From Hymenobacter sediminicola (GTDB taxonomy: Bacteria; Bacteroidota; Bacteroidia; Cytophagales; Hymenobacteraceae): 64,000 nucleotides of DNA. The position numbers and the translations under genes are program-made. Where the stretch lies: contig NZ_CP060202.1 of the NCBI RefSeq assembly GCF_014250515.1, forward strand, positions 2,973,001 to 3,037,000, written 5' to 3'. Below, piece by piece: positions 18,229-27,164 of the stretch (position 1 is the stretch's first letter; every line of letters starts with the position of its first letter). Below the pieces are notes generated by a model. The model did not search any database, was not told the origin of the DNA, and worked only from the letters and a program-made list of their open reading frames with translations.

Positions 18229-19332
18229 ATGCCTTTTCAACTGCCTACTCTGCTTCCCGAACAAATCGAAACCATTCTGCGGACTTCGGGAGTAGTGCTG
18301 GGGAGCCTGGTTGTTGGATGGCTGCTGAAAGTAGCGGTGTTCGGGCTGTTGGCGGCCTATGTGCGGCGCGAGCCGATGGTGCTGGCTAGTTCCGTGCTGC
18401 GCCACCTGCGTCAGCCCAGCGCCTGGTTTTTCCCGGTGCTGGTGCTCTCTTTCTTACTCCCACTCACGCAACTGGAAGACCGCGCCCTAGAAGTAGCCCG
18501 GCGACTGGTAGAAACCTTTCTGCTTACCACCTTCGCCTGGGGGCTGGTGAAAACCGTGGACGTAGTCCAGGATTTGGTGCAGCAGCATTACCGCCTCACC
18601 GACAGCGACAACCTACGGGTCCGGAAGCTTTTCACGCAGCTACAGTTCGTAAAAAAACTGGCTGTGTCGCTCATCATTTTTGTGGCCATTGCCCTGATTT
18701 TGATGAGTTTCGCTACGGTCCGCAAAATCGGGACCGGGCTACTGACATCGGCTGGCATTGCCAGTGTGATTGTGGGCTTTGCCGCGCAACGCTCCATCGG
18801 CAACCTGCTGGCGGGCTTCCAGATTGCCTTCACTCAGCCTATTCGCCTTGATGATGTGCTGGTGGTGGAAGGCGAGTGGGGCCGGGTAGAGGAAATTACG
18901 TTTACGTATGTGGTGCTGCGAATCTGGGACGAGCGGCGACTGGTGCTACCGCTCAACTACTTTATCGAGAAGCCTTTCCAGAACTGGACCCGCAGTTCCT
19001 CACAGCTATTGGGCACCGTATTTCTCTACACCGATTACACCATTCCGGTTGATGCGGTGCGTACCGAGTTGCAGCGAATTGTACAGCACAACCCACTCTG
19101 GGACCAGCGCGTGTGTGTGCTGCAGGTCACAGATTCTAAGGAACGGACACTCGAGTTGCGCTGCCTGGTAAGCGCCGTTAATTCCAGCCAGGCGTTTGAC
19201 CTGCGCTGCGCAGTACGGGAGCAGCTGATAGCCTTTATTCAGCGCAACTACCCCAGTTGCCTTCCCAAAACCCGTACCCTCACCGAACCCACAGACCAGC
19301 CCTTTACGCCAGGGTTGGCCATGGAAGACTAA
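18229..19332 (+). CDS. MscS-family mechanosensitive ion channel
   Basis: A 367-residue inner-membrane protein with about four hydrophobic segments before the conserved pore helix and beta domain. The pore/linker motif GIASVIVGFAAQRSIGNLLAGF lies near residues 178-199 (shown here in part: IVGFAAQRSIGNLLAG), followed by PIRLDDVLVVEGEWGRVEEITFTYV and the PLNYFIEKPFQNW segment. It should open under membrane tension or act as a small-conductance channel. The C-terminus ends after a Pro/Thr-rich tail. It is a single gene with no obvious operon partner. Confidence 0.92.
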   Translation: MPFQLPTLLPEQIETILRTSGVVLGSLVVGWLLKVAVFGLLAAYVRREPMVLASSVLRHLRQPSAWFFPVLVLSFLLPLTQLEDRALEVARRLVETFLLTTFAWGLVKTVDVVQDLVQQHYRLTDSDNLRVRKLFTQLQFVKKLAVSLIIFVAIALILMSFATVRKIGTGLLTSAGIASVIVGFAAQRSIGNLLAGFQIAFTQPIRLDDVLVVEGEWGRVEEITFTYVVLRIWDERRLVLPLNYFIEKPFQNWTRSSSQLLGTVFLYTDYTIPVDAVRTELQRIVQHNPLWDQRVCVLQVTDSKERTLELRCLVSAVNSSQAFDLRCAVREQLIAFIQRNYPSCLPKTRTLTEPTDQPFTPGLAMED

Positions 19333-19360
19333 GCTTGAAATGCCCTGTTTGCGGCGCTGC

Positions 19361-20071
19361 TCAGCCGGCAAACGTAAAGCGGCGCTGCCGAAGCCAACTT
19401 TCCAGCAGCCGTGAGTCGGCGGAAATGCGGCCTACCACGCGGTAGCGCGAACGAAGTGCGGCGGAAGTAGCGGCTTCCTCGTTCACAACTTGGCCTTGCC
19501 CCAGATAGGTAGAGTGAATGAAGCGCACCTGCCCGCCTTTCACCAGCAGAAACCCTACGTGAAAGTCCAGCCCCACCAGATACAGGCCTTCACCGAGCTG
19601 CTGCACCTGCCGCACAAATTGGCCGAGCGGCACCATCCGGTAGCGGCGAATATGGGCTTCATCCGTCAGGTTCTGAATCAGTTTTTCGGAAGTGGTTTTG
19701 GCCAGTGCTACCCGGTCCAGGCGCAAGCCGGCGTCGCACAAGGTTGTCGTCACGAAGTAGCCGCAGGCAATGGAATCCTGCTGTGGAACCTGGGTGGTTC
19801 CGTAGAAGGCCCACGGTGTACCGTACCACGCAGGCCAGATGGCAGTATCGAGAGAGGCGACCAGCAACCGGCGGGCTTGCTGGAGTACAGCAGCTTTAGC
19901 AGCAGGAGTGCGCGCCTGCTGGTACTGCGCAGCCAGGGTTGCCCGCTGGGTTGCTAGCGTCTGTAATTGCTGCGGATACGGCACAGCTACGGCCTGCTCT
20001 GGCAGCAATGGAGCCGGGTACCAATAGCGGATAGCGCCGGCCAACAAAGCCAGAAACAACAGGAATTTCAT
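19361..20071 (-). CDS. Membrane-anchored protein with possible NlpC/P60-like Cys-His site
   Basis: A 236-residue protein of unknown function. A signal or anchor helix (MKFLLFLALLAGAI) opens it, then an Ala/Gln-rich helical stretch (residues 30-70). Near residue 103 the motif IACGYFVTTTLCDAGL places a Cys at the start of a helix, and later LYLVGLDFHVGFLLVKGGQ places a His at the start of a strand, the order expected of papain-like NlpC/P60 or CHAP hydrolases. This is a fold-level guess from motif order only. An alternative ATG eight codons upstream (20095) exists; the hydrophobic N-terminus favours 20071. Confidence 0.6.
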   Translation of the reverse strand: MKFLLFLALLAGAIRYWYPAPLLPEQAVAVPYPQQLQTLATQRATLAAQYQQARTPAAKAAVLQQARRLLVASLDTAIWPAWYGTPWAFYGTTQVPQQDSIACGYFVTTTLCDAGLRLDRVALAKTTSEKLIQNLTDEAHIRRYRMVPLGQFVRQVQQLGEGLYLVGLDFHVGFLLVKGGQVRFIHSTYLGQGQVVNEEAATSAALRSRYRVVGRISADSRLLESWLRQRRFTFAG

Positions 20072-20298
20072 AGAAGTAGCAGCCGAGAGTTTCATTGCAG
20101 CTAGACTAACGCACAGTTACTAGTTTATTGTACTATCAAATGAGGAGCTTACACTATTTCCTCCTTCTGAAAAAAACTATTCGCTTCTATCAGAGCACCG
20201 AACTATTCCCGTCCGGAAGGGTCTTATCTTAGCCAGCTTGCGCGCCTGCAGTGTGCGCATGGCTCATTCTATTGCCTTCTTTCTCTGCTGTCTGCTGC

Positions 20299-20838
20299 AT
20301 GATCAAACTGGAATATTTTACGCCTGCCGATTTCCCACAACTCATTACTTGGATAACCGACCCCAAGCTACTCATGAACTGGTCAGGGTCCCTTTTCAGC
20401 TTTCCGCTCACCGAAGAAAAGTTGGCTTGGTATCTAGAAGACACCAATGTGCCGGCCACGTCCGATGCTCTTATCTATAAGGCTATCGAAACCAAGACCG
20501 GCGAAGTGGTAGGCCATATTTCGCTGGGCGGTATCAGCCGCAAGAACAGCGCTGCCCGCATCAGCCGGGTGCTGGTAGGCAACAGTACGGCGCGGCGCCG
20601 GGGCATTTGCCAGGGCATGATGAAAGCCGTGCTTCGCATTGGGTTCGAGGAGTTGGGCCTGCACCGCATCGATTTGGGCGTGTACGACTTCAACACAGCT
20701 GCCATCCGGTGCTACGAAAAGGCAGGAATGCAGCAGGAAGGCCTCTCGCGCGACATTCTCAAGTATGACAATGAATACTGGAGCCTGATTGAAATGAGCA
20801 TGCTCGACCACGAGTGGCATGCCCTGCACGACAAATAG
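20299..20838 (+). CDS. GNAT-family N-acetyltransferase
   Basis: A 179-residue RimJ/RimL-like acetyltransferase that transfers acetyl from acetyl-CoA to an amine. The acetyl-CoA loop is in STARRRGICQGMMKAVL near residues 94-110 and the C-terminal motif DFNTAAIRCYEKAGMQQEG is the classic motif B. The ATG at 20299 gives MIKLEYFTP, the natural domain start. A TATCTTAG element at 20224-20231 may be its -7 box. The substrate is not predictable. Confidence 0.85.
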   Translation: MIKLEYFTPADFPQLITWITDPKLLMNWSGSLFSFPLTEEKLAWYLEDTNVPATSDALIYKAIETKTGEVVGHISLGGISRKNSAARISRVLVGNSTARRRGICQGMMKAVLRIGFEELGLHRIDLGVYDFNTAAIRCYEKAGMQQEGLSRDILKYDNEYWSLIEMSMLDHEWHALHDK

Positions 20839-20867
20839 GCCTGCTCGCTCTTGCTAGTTCAGTAACG

Positions 20868-20910
20868 AAACCGCCCTGCCTGGGTTGAACCAGGCAGGGC
20901 GGTTTTCATT
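20868..20910. terminator. Bidirectional intrinsic terminator
   Basis: A perfect 16-bp stem AAACCGCCCTGCCTGG (20868-20883) pairs with 20890-20905 across a 6-base loop, followed by a TTTT run. It lies between the convergent GNAT and SDR genes and can serve both. Confidence 0.9.
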
Positions 20911-20925
20911 CTTCAGCGGCGGCTG

Positions 20926-21657
20926 TCAGCGGTTATTCATCTTGAAGTGGGCATCAAGCTGCTCACGGGAGGCGCGCCGGATTTCTTCGGAGGTTCCGTA
21001 GCCGACTTCCTCCTCCCCTGCCGCCAGCCGCTGCATCACCGAGTCGGCAAAGTCATCAACGGGTACGCCAAACGTGTGCAGGCCCGGCCCACCCAGGTCG
21101 GTATTAACCGCCGGGGGCACTATCTCCACTACCCGTACCGACGTGGCCGCCAGTTGCTGCCGCAACGACAACGTGAAGGAGTGCATAGCGGCTTTGGTGG
21201 CGCTATAAATCGGGACGGCCGCCATGGGCGCAAAGGCCAGCCCCGACGTAACGTTGATGATGCACGGGGTTTGCTGCTCGCGCAGGTGCGGCACAAACAG
21301 CGTGCTGAGGTGAACGGGCGCCTCCACATTAATAAGCAACTCCTGCCGCTGTGCTTCCCATTCTTCCGGCTCCGTAAGCTGCACGCGGCGCTGGATGCCG
21401 GCATTGTTTACCAGCATATTCAGGCGTGGAAACGCCTGCTGCACCCAGGCCAGCAGCGCCACCCGCTCGGCAGTATCCGCTACGTCACAGACTTTGATGT
21501 GCAGGCCGGGCAGCTGCGCCTGGGCCTCCCGAAGCTTGTCTTCGCGCCGGCCTACGGCAATTACTTCGCTGCCAGCCTGCCGGAACCGCTGGGCCAGGGC
21601 CAGCCCTATTCCCGACGCGCCACCGGTAATGAGCACTGTATTTCCTTTCAGATTCAT
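20926..21657 (-). CDS. DltE-like short-chain dehydrogenase
   Basis: A 243-residue oxidoreductase with TGGASGIGLALA near residues 11-22, NNAG (NMLVNNAGIQRR) and a Ser...Tyr-x3-Lys set in VTSGLAFAPMAAVPIYSATKAAMH (shown: PIYSATKAAMH). The segment EIVPPAVNTDLGG and overall length resemble the DltE/YdfG subgroup. The substrate is unknown. The ATG at 21657 directly precedes the Rossmann strand; upstream in-frame ATG codons at 21669 and 21705 are less likely. Confidence 0.85.
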   Translation of the reverse strand: MNLKGNTVLITGGASGIGLALAQRFRQAGSEVIAVGRREDKLREAQAQLPGLHIKVCDVADTAERVALLAWVQQAFPRLNMLVNNAGIQRRVQLTEPEEWEAQRQELLINVEAPVHLSTLFVPHLREQQTPCIINVTSGLAFAPMAAVPIYSATKAAMHSFTLSLRQQLAATSVRVVEIVPPAVNTDLGGPGLHTFGVPVDDFADSVMQRLAAGEEEVGYGTSEEIRRASREQLDAHFKMNNR

Positions 21658-21992
21658 GGAGTGTAGCATGAGAGTTGTGTTGTGCTGTACCCACTGAACA
21701 GGCATTTAGTTGAGGTACCAAGCAGAAGCCACCTGTTTTATGCTTCTGGCCTTTAGCTATGCATCGTTTTCCCACCTTTGCCTGCTCTTTGGCACTTGGC
21801 TTTGAGCACTGGCAATAGTACCGTGAGTACCAGCAAATTTCGTCTCGAAGCAGAGGCACCGCTACATTGCTGAAGCTGCGCTGTAACAAAGCGTTGCACC
21901 TGTCAGATGGCTATCAGTTGCCGAATTATTTCAAAGCAGCAGCGACTTTTTCAGCTTTTCAGCGTACTCCCAAAGTCTTTTCTGAACCATCC
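21658..21992. other. Intergenic region upstream of mqo
   Basis: This 335-bp divergent spacer holds no supported gene. The segment CCACCTTTGCC near 21773-21783 resembles the -7 promoter element seen elsewhere in the window and points towards mqo. I see no operator-like dyad. Confidence 0.5.
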
Positions 21993-23504
21993 ATGAGCAC
22001 GACCGACAGCGCTGCTCCACTCACCACCGACGTGGTGCTGATAGGAGCCGGAATCATGAGTGCAACTCTGGGGCTGATGCTCAAAGAGTTGGACCCCACT
22101 CTCACCATCACCATTTTTGAGCGGCTGGATGTAGCCGCCGCCGAAAGCTCCGATGCCTGGAACAACGCGGGCACCGGCCATTCGGCATTCTGCGAGCTGA
22201 ACTACACGCCCGAAAAGCCTGATGGCACTATCGACATAAGCAAGGCGCTCAAAATAGCCGAGCAGTTCGAGGAGAGTAAGCAGTTCTGGGCCTACCTCAC
22301 CGAGCAGTACAACGTGAAGGAGATTCAGCGCTTCATCAACCACATTCCGCACATGAGCTTCGTGTGGGGCAATGACAATGTGGACTACCTGCGCAAGCGC
22401 CACGCTGCTCTTATCCAGTCGGCCTTGTTTGAGGGCATGGAATACACGGAAGACCGCGCCCGGCTGCACGACTGGATGCCGCTGGTAATGGACGGCCGCG
22501 ACCCACAGCAGCCCGTGGCGGCCACTCGCATGGATTTGGGTACCGATGTGAATTTTGGCTCACTCACGCGCGGCATGTTCAACTTGCTGCAGGAGAAGCC
22601 CGGTGTCACATTCTATTTCAATCATGAGGTAGAAAAGCTGCGCCACAAATTCGATGGCACATGGGGTGTGAAGGCCCAAAACCGCAAAACCGGCGAGGAG
22701 TTGAAAGTACGCGCCCGGTTCGTGTTCATCGGGGCCGGAGGTGGCTCATTGCCGCTGCTGGAGAAATCCGGCATTCCGGAGGCCGATGGTTTCGGCGGGT
22801 TTCCGGTAAGCGGCCAGTGGCTGAAATGCACCAATCCGGACGTAATAGCACGCCACGAAGCTAAAGTGTACGGCAAAGCCGCCGTTGGCTCGCCCCCTAT
22901 GTCGGTGCCGCACCTGGATACACGCATGATTGATGGCCGGAAGGAGTTGCTTTTCGGGCCGTACGCTGGCTTCAGCACCAAGTTTCTCAAGACCGGTTCC
23001 TACCTCGACTTGCCGGCTTCGATTCAGCTCAACAACCTGCGCCCGATGATTATGGCAGGCCTCAAGAACCTGCCCCTCACCAAATACCTCATCCAGCAAG
23101 TACGCCAGTCGCCGCAGGACCGGGTGGCAGCTCTGCGAGAGTATATGCCCGAGGCGCAACCCCAGGACTGGGAACTGGCCGTGGCCGGACAGCGCGTGCA
23201 GGTTATCAAGAAAGATGAAAAGCAGGGGGGCGTACTGGAGTTCGGGACAGAAATGGTAACGGCTTCCGATGGCTCTATTGCGGCCTTATTAGGCGCCTCG
23301 CCCGGCGCCTCCACGGCCGTGAGCATTATGCTGAGCCTTATCCAGAAATGCTTCCCCCAACAGTCGGCCTCACCAACGTGGCAGGCCAAGTTTCACGAGA
23401 TGATTCCTTCCTTCGGCCAGTCCTTGGCAACCAAGCCCGAACTGGTAGCTGAAGTACGAGCCCGCACCAGCGCTATATTGGGCCTAGTGGAGGAAGTAAG
23501 ATAA
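21993..23504 (+). CDS. mqo: Malate:quinone oxidoreductase
   Basis: A 503-residue FAD enzyme that oxidises malate to oxaloacetate and passes electrons to the quinone pool at the inner membrane. FAD-binding motif VLIGAGIMSATLGLML is near residues 13-28, with SSDAWNNAGTGHSAFCELNYT typical of Mqo near 48-68 (shown: NNAGTGHSAFCELNYT). Later GAGGGSLPLLEKSGIPE and the C-terminal SPGASTAVSIML match the family. The ATG at 21993 gives the usual short N-terminus before the first beta strand; a longer in-frame extension does not resemble the family. Confidence 0.96.
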   Translation: MSTTDSAAPLTTDVVLIGAGIMSATLGLMLKELDPTLTITIFERLDVAAAESSDAWNNAGTGHSAFCELNYTPEKPDGTIDISKALKIAEQFEESKQFWAYLTEQYNVKEIQRFINHIPHMSFVWGNDNVDYLRKRHAALIQSALFEGMEYTEDRARLHDWMPLVMDGRDPQQPVAATRMDLGTDVNFGSLTRGMFNLLQEKPGVTFYFNHEVEKLRHKFDGTWGVKAQNRKTGEELKVRARFVFIGAGGGSLPLLEKSGIPEADGFGGFPVSGQWLKCTNPDVIARHEAKVYGKAAVGSPPMSVPHLDTRMIDGRKELLFGPYAGFSTKFLKTGSYLDLPASIQLNNLRPMIMAGLKNLPLTKYLIQQVRQSPQDRVAALREYMPEAQPQDWELAVAGQRVQVIKKDEKQGGVLEFGTEMVTASDGSIAALLGASPGASTAVSIMLSLIQKCFPQQSASPTWQAKFHEMIPSFGQSLATKPELVAEVRARTSAILGLVEEVR

Positions 23505-23523
23505 ACCCACCTACCAGACGTTG

Positions 23524-23573
23524 TACACACTAAGGGCCAGCTTCCACAGATGGAGGCGGGCCCTTAGTGTGTA
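23524..23573. terminator. Hairpin terminator between mqo and ctlX
   Basis: A perfect 15-bp stem TACACACTAAGGGCC (23524-23538) pairs with 23559-23573. The 20-base loop contains a further TCCA/TGGA pairing. It lies between two convergent genes and lacks a long T-run, so it may act as a bidirectional or mRNA-protecting hairpin. Confidence 0.7.
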
Positions 23574-23593
23574 TTGCCTAGCCCAATAGGTCA

Positions 23594-24544
23594 TCAAGGA
23601 TGCCGTGTCTTTTGGTCACTTACCTGTTTCTCCGGTAAGAACACCTCGGCCAGCATACACCGGGCGCTGCCACCCCCGATGGTTTCAATGGTAGGAATGG
23701 CCAGCGGCACCAGGTCGGCGTAGCGGCTCAGCGTCTGGCGTTGCGAAATAGTCAGGGCATCGTAGGCGCTCTGCGACATAGCCAGCAGCTCGGGCCCCGA
23801 GGCCGGTTGCAGCGTCAGCATATTGCCGGCAAACCGTGCTACCTGCGCCAGAGAAATATCCACTAGTTCGTGGCCGGTTTGCTCCAATGAATCCGTTACG
23901 GCAGCACGCTCCATCGGGTCGGTGATACTTTCTAGGCATATCACTGCAAAATGTGCCCCAACACACAGCATCACGTTGGTGTGGTAGATGGCATGGCCCT
24001 GCGCATCCTGCGCCCGAAATGCTACCGGTCGGTAGCCCAGTTGTGCGCACACACTCCCAAATAAGTCAGCGTCGGTGCGGGCAGAGAGGCAGGCGTAGGC
24101 AACGCGGTGCACATGGTCAAAAATGATACTGCCCGTGCCTTCCAGATACCGGCCCTGCTGCTCCGCGCCTGACAGGTCGTGCACCTGCGTAATGGTAAAC
24201 GCACGGCCCAGCATTTCCAGAATATCTGGGCGGCGCTCTGGGCGGCGGTTTGGGGCACACATCGGATACAGCAGCACGCGCCCATCGGGGTGGAAAGTGC
24301 CCCAGTTGTTCGGGAATACAGCATCCGGTTTGGCAGGCTCCGGCGTATCGTCTACCACCAGCACGCGCATGCCTTTTCCGCGAAGGGTGCTTACCATGGC
24401 ATCAAACTCGGCGAAAGCCTGGGCCTGGATGGCGCTTTCATCGAGGCCGGCTATGGCTTGCTGAAAGTGGTTGGACACGGCCGTTTCCGGGTTGAAGCAG
24501 AACCGAGCGGGACGGACAAGCATTACGGTGCGCGCAGATTGCAT
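23594..24544 (-). CDS. ctlX: Citrulline utilisation-type hydrolase (CtlX), amidinotransferase fold
   Basis: A 316-residue member of the guanidino-modifying amidinotransferase superfamily. Landmarks are PDAVFPNNWGTFHPDG near residues 73-88, GTGSIIFDH, IYHTNVMLCVG with the catalytic His, and GGGSARCMLAEV with the nucleophilic Cys at about 296. CtlX-type enzymes are linked to citrulline or arginine-like substrates, but the exact reaction in Bacteroidota is not settled. It stands alone, with no arginine catabolism genes nearby. Confidence 0.82.
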   Translation of the reverse strand: MQSARTVMLVRPARFCFNPETAVSNHFQQAIAGLDESAIQAQAFAEFDAMVSTLRGKGMRVLVVDDTPEPAKPDAVFPNNWGTFHPDGRVLLYPMCAPNRRPERRPDILEMLGRAFTITQVHDLSGAEQQGRYLEGTGSIIFDHVHRVAYACLSARTDADLFGSVCAQLGYRPVAFRAQDAQGHAIYHTNVMLCVGAHFAVICLESITDPMERAAVTDSLEQTGHELVDISLAQVARFAGNMLTLQPASGPELLAMSQSAYDALTISQRQTLSRYADLVPLAIPTIETIGGGSARCMLAEVFLPEKQVSDQKTRHP

Positions 24545-24660
24545 GGGCGGTAACTGGAGTATAGGCGCAAAGAAACTCGCTGTAGATCAATCTTAACGAA
24601 AAGCCATGCCAACCAAGCCCTAGCTCAAGCGTACAGCCTACTTCGCCTCTACTCCCTTGT

Positions 24661-25062
24661 ATGTACCATGCTTTACCCGCCCGGGATTTCCTGGACCTGA
24701 GCTACCGTGATGATATGTGCTTCATCATCAACCGTATTCTGCGGCCGCTGGCTCCTACTGAAGCACAGGAAGCCTACGCCCTCATGCTGGACGCCGCCAA
24801 CAGCCATGGTTGCCAGCATTGGCTGATTGACTTGCGCCGCGATACTACCTTCCAGCCGGAGCTACTCACTACCTTCTTCCCGCAGCCCGGCGACCAGCCT
24901 GGGAAAGTCACTTACCTGGCCTATCTGGTTTCGCCGATGCTGCTCACAGAGCTCGAAAACCAGGACCAAGTGCCGCTACCGGTACACTACGACGACCTAC
25001 CCTTCCGAGTAAAGCTGTTTGTGGATGAACTGGCGGCGCAAGAGTGGCTATCGGCCAACTGA
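24661..25062 (+). CDS. STAS/SpoIIAA-like small protein
   Basis: A 133-residue cytoplasmic protein of unknown function. The pattern of alternating strands and helices, with QHWLIDLRRDTTFQPEL in the middle, resembles SpoIIAA/STAS-like proteins, which in this phylum are often small and uncharacterised. A distant relative in style is at 40435-40854. No catalytic residues stand out. It is separated by 54 bases from the K+ channel gene on the same strand and may be co-transcribed. Confidence 0.6.
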   Translation: MYHALPARDFLDLSYRDDMCFIINRILRPLAPTEAQEAYALMLDAANSHGCQHWLIDLRRDTTFQPELLTTFFPQPGDQPGKVTYLAYLVSPMLLTELENQDQVPLPVHYDDLPFRVKLFVDELAAQEWLSAN

Positions 25063-25116
25063 TGTACTACCGGGCAGCGCAGTACCTTAGCAGACAGCAA
25101 GCCCCGCTTCTTTCCC

Positions 25117-25950
25117 ATGGATATTCGCCCCCGCGACACAGACTCTACCTGGCGCCGCCGTGCGTACAGCGTCATTTTTGAGTCGGATACGCCAGCTGGC
25201 CGCGTCTTCGATATTGCGGTACTGGTAGCCATTGTGCTCAGTGTGGTGGCCGTAATGCTGGAAAGCGTGCAGCGCATCAACCAGCAATATGGGGCCTTGC
25301 TACGGGCCGTAGAGTGGTTTTTTACGGGCCTTTTCCTGCTCGAATACATTGCCCGCCTGGTCGTGGTGCGGCGGCCACTGACGTACGCCTTCAGCCTGCT
25401 GGGCATCATCGATTTCATGGCCATCGTGCCGACGCTGGCTACCTTAATGCTGGCGGGCAGCCGCTACCTGCTCGTTATTCGCACGCTGCGGTTGCTGCGG
25501 GTGTTCCGTATCTTCAAGCTGGGGCGGTTTGTAGGCGAAGGCGAGTTCATCGTAACAGCGCTGAAAGCCAGCCGCTTCAAAATTCTGGTTTTTCTCACAG
25601 CGGTCCTCACTCTCGTGACGGTGGTTGGCACACTGCTGTATGTGGTGGAAGGCGGCCGCAATGGCTTCACAAGTATTCCCAAGAGCATCTATTGGGCTGT
25701 GGTGACGGTCACGACCGTCGGGTACGGCGACATTTCGCCCGTCACGGTGCTGGGCCAGACGCTAGCCTCCATCCTCATGATTCTTGGCTACGCCATTATT
25801 GCGGTTCCTACCGGCATCGTTTCGGCTCAGATGGCTGGCCCGCGTGCTACAGCGGTACCCACCTATAAGCAGGTGATATGCCATGTATGCCAGGCTACTG
25901 ACCACCGGCCCGAAGCGGAATTTTGCTGGCACTGCGGCGAGAAACTTTAG
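25117..25950 (+). CDS. Voltage-gated potassium channel with C-terminal zinc ribbon
   Basis: A 277-residue six-helix ion channel subunit. The voltage-sensor helix carries regularly spaced arginines (RYLLVIRTLRLLRVFRIFK, near 110-128), and the selectivity filter TTVGYGD is near residue 199 between S5 and S6. The C-terminus (about 253-273) has two Cys-x2-Cys pairs, CHVC and CWHC, a probable zinc ribbon in place of the RCK or cyclic-nucleotide domain often found there. The channel should conduct K+ across the inner membrane; the ribbon may be a regulatory or assembly module. Confidence 0.9.
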   Translation: MDIRPRDTDSTWRRRAYSVIFESDTPAGRVFDIAVLVAIVLSVVAVMLESVQRINQQYGALLRAVEWFFTGLFLLEYIARLVVVRRPLTYAFSLLGIIDFMAIVPTLATLMLAGSRYLLVIRTLRLLRVFRIFKLGRFVGEGEFIVTALKASRFKILVFLTAVLTLVTVVGTLLYVVEGGRNGFTSIPKSIYWAVVTVTTVGYGDISPVTVLGQTLASILMILGYAIIAVPTGIVSAQMAGPRATAVPTYKQVICHVCQATDHRPEAEFCWHCGEKL

Positions 25951-26014
25951 CTCAATGCGGCACTTTTAGCCCCAATTGGTATGCCCTGAGCTGTCCTGCG
26001 TCCTACGCAATAGG

Positions 26015-26449
26015 CTATGCCGCTTCTACTTCAACCCAACGACGAGCAGCTTCTATCAGGTACGGGCTGACAAAGCGTAGCTCCACACTGCCGGCAGGCG
26101 TTTGTACGGTGGTGCTATAAACCGTAGTCCAGAGAAAGGTTTTGGCTTTGAAAGGCCCAATTGCTGACCACGGAATCAGTAGCGGAGGGTGCCCTATTTT
26201 GAACAGGAACCCTGTCTGCAGTGCTAGCCCTTGCTCCATTACGGCCGCTTCCAGCGCGTTCCGGTAGCTCATGCCCCCAACACTAGCCTGCGCCAGCGTA
26301 AACATGCTGCCGGGCAGTGGTACAGCCGCCCGAAAGTAGTTGGCGAGCCGCTGCCAGCCCATGAGGGCTATCAGCTTCACAACCAGGCACCAGAAAAGCA
26401 CAAAACCGCCCAAAGCCAGCGGCAAAATCCAGAGGAGGTTTAGGCCCAT
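26015..26449 (-). CDS. Membrane-anchored protein of unknown function
   Basis: A 144-residue protein. The first 32 residues form one or two membrane helices (LLWILPLALGGFVLFWCLVV). The remainder is a soluble domain with strands such as LLIPWSAIGPFKAKTFL and STTVQTPAGSVELRFVSP, similar in style to small PH-like domains that follow a membrane anchor. I do not recognise the family. It lies 55 bases downstream of the second BLUF gene on the same strand, so the two may be one transcript. Confidence 0.6.
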   Translation of the reverse strand: MGLNLLWILPLALGGFVLFWCLVVKLIALMGWQRLANYFRAAVPLPGSMFTLAQASVGGMSYRNALEAAVMEQGLALQTGFLFKIGHPPLLIPWSAIGPFKAKTFLWTTVYSTTVQTPAGSVELRFVSPYLIEAARRWVEVEAA

Positions 26450-26504
26450 AGCCGCTGATACGGGCTACGCAGCAGAAAGTATGCCTCCTGTCAGTAGCAA
26501 TACT

Positions 26505-26933
26505 TCACAGCCGGGCATCATCATTCACCACAAATGATTTGAGCAGCAGCAGCATGCTTTCCTCTATTTCCGGCAGGTGCGCATCCAGAAAGTTGGACCG
26601 GTACGGATCAATGTAGCCAGTCAGGCGCGCAAAATCGTCGCCGGAAAGCACCTGAAATCCCATGGACCAGTTGGAGAAAACCCGCGCTTCAATAGGTCCA
26701 TCGGAGAGCTTCAGCACCCGCGTATGGCGCTGGTCTATCACTATTCTGCCGTAAATTTCCCGCACAGCATCTTCAGTTCCTTCCAGCACCTGCAGGAAGC
26801 TCCCGTTGCCATATAGTAGCAACCCCGTAATACTCAAGCGGCTATTATTGCTCCGCGACTGCTGTAGCAGATGCTTGAGTTCGGCATTGGTCGGGTGGCC
26901 TACTGCATAACTTTGATAGACGATATGGTGCAT
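26505..26933 (-). CDS. BLUF-domain blue-light sensor (copy 2)
   Basis: A 142-residue BLUF protein with Y6 in HHIVYQSYA, N30, Q48 in FLQVLEG and W89 in NWSMGF, so all residues of the flavin photocycle are kept. It aligns without gaps to copy 1 at 17583-18011 over these sites, and the two C-terminal helical tails differ more than the cores. The ATG at 26933 is the domain start. No output domain is fused, so an interaction partner is expected. Confidence 0.93.
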   Translation of the reverse strand: MHHIVYQSYAVGHPTNAELKHLLQQSRSNNSRLSITGLLLYGNGSFLQVLEGTEDAVREIYGRIVIDQRHTRVLKLSDGPIEARVFSNWSMGFQVLSGDDFARLTGYIDPYRSNFLDAHLPEIEESMLLLLKSFVVNDDARL

Positions 26934-27104
26934 GTCCTGAGAGCTACGCCCAATGGTAAACGACTGTTTATACCCGGTTGACCGGCATAAACGAACCACG
27001 TTACTTTAAGGTAGCGCTTTGTTGGCAGCCGCACAAGCTTAACAATACTGGGCTTCCCACACCTACTTCGGGTTGATAAATCAGCGAACAAGCCTGCAAC
27101 AGGC

Positions 27105-27140
27105 ACAAAAAAAGAAGCATACCGGTTGGCATGCTTCTTA
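27105..27140 (-). terminator. Terminator of the cold shock gene
   Basis: On the minus strand AAGAAGCATGCC pairs with GGTATGCTTCTT (one G-U) and is followed by a T7 run. It lies 25 bases past the cspA stop codon. Confidence 0.88.
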
Positions 27141-27164
27141 GATTCTTCCGAGTGGGAAGGAGAA

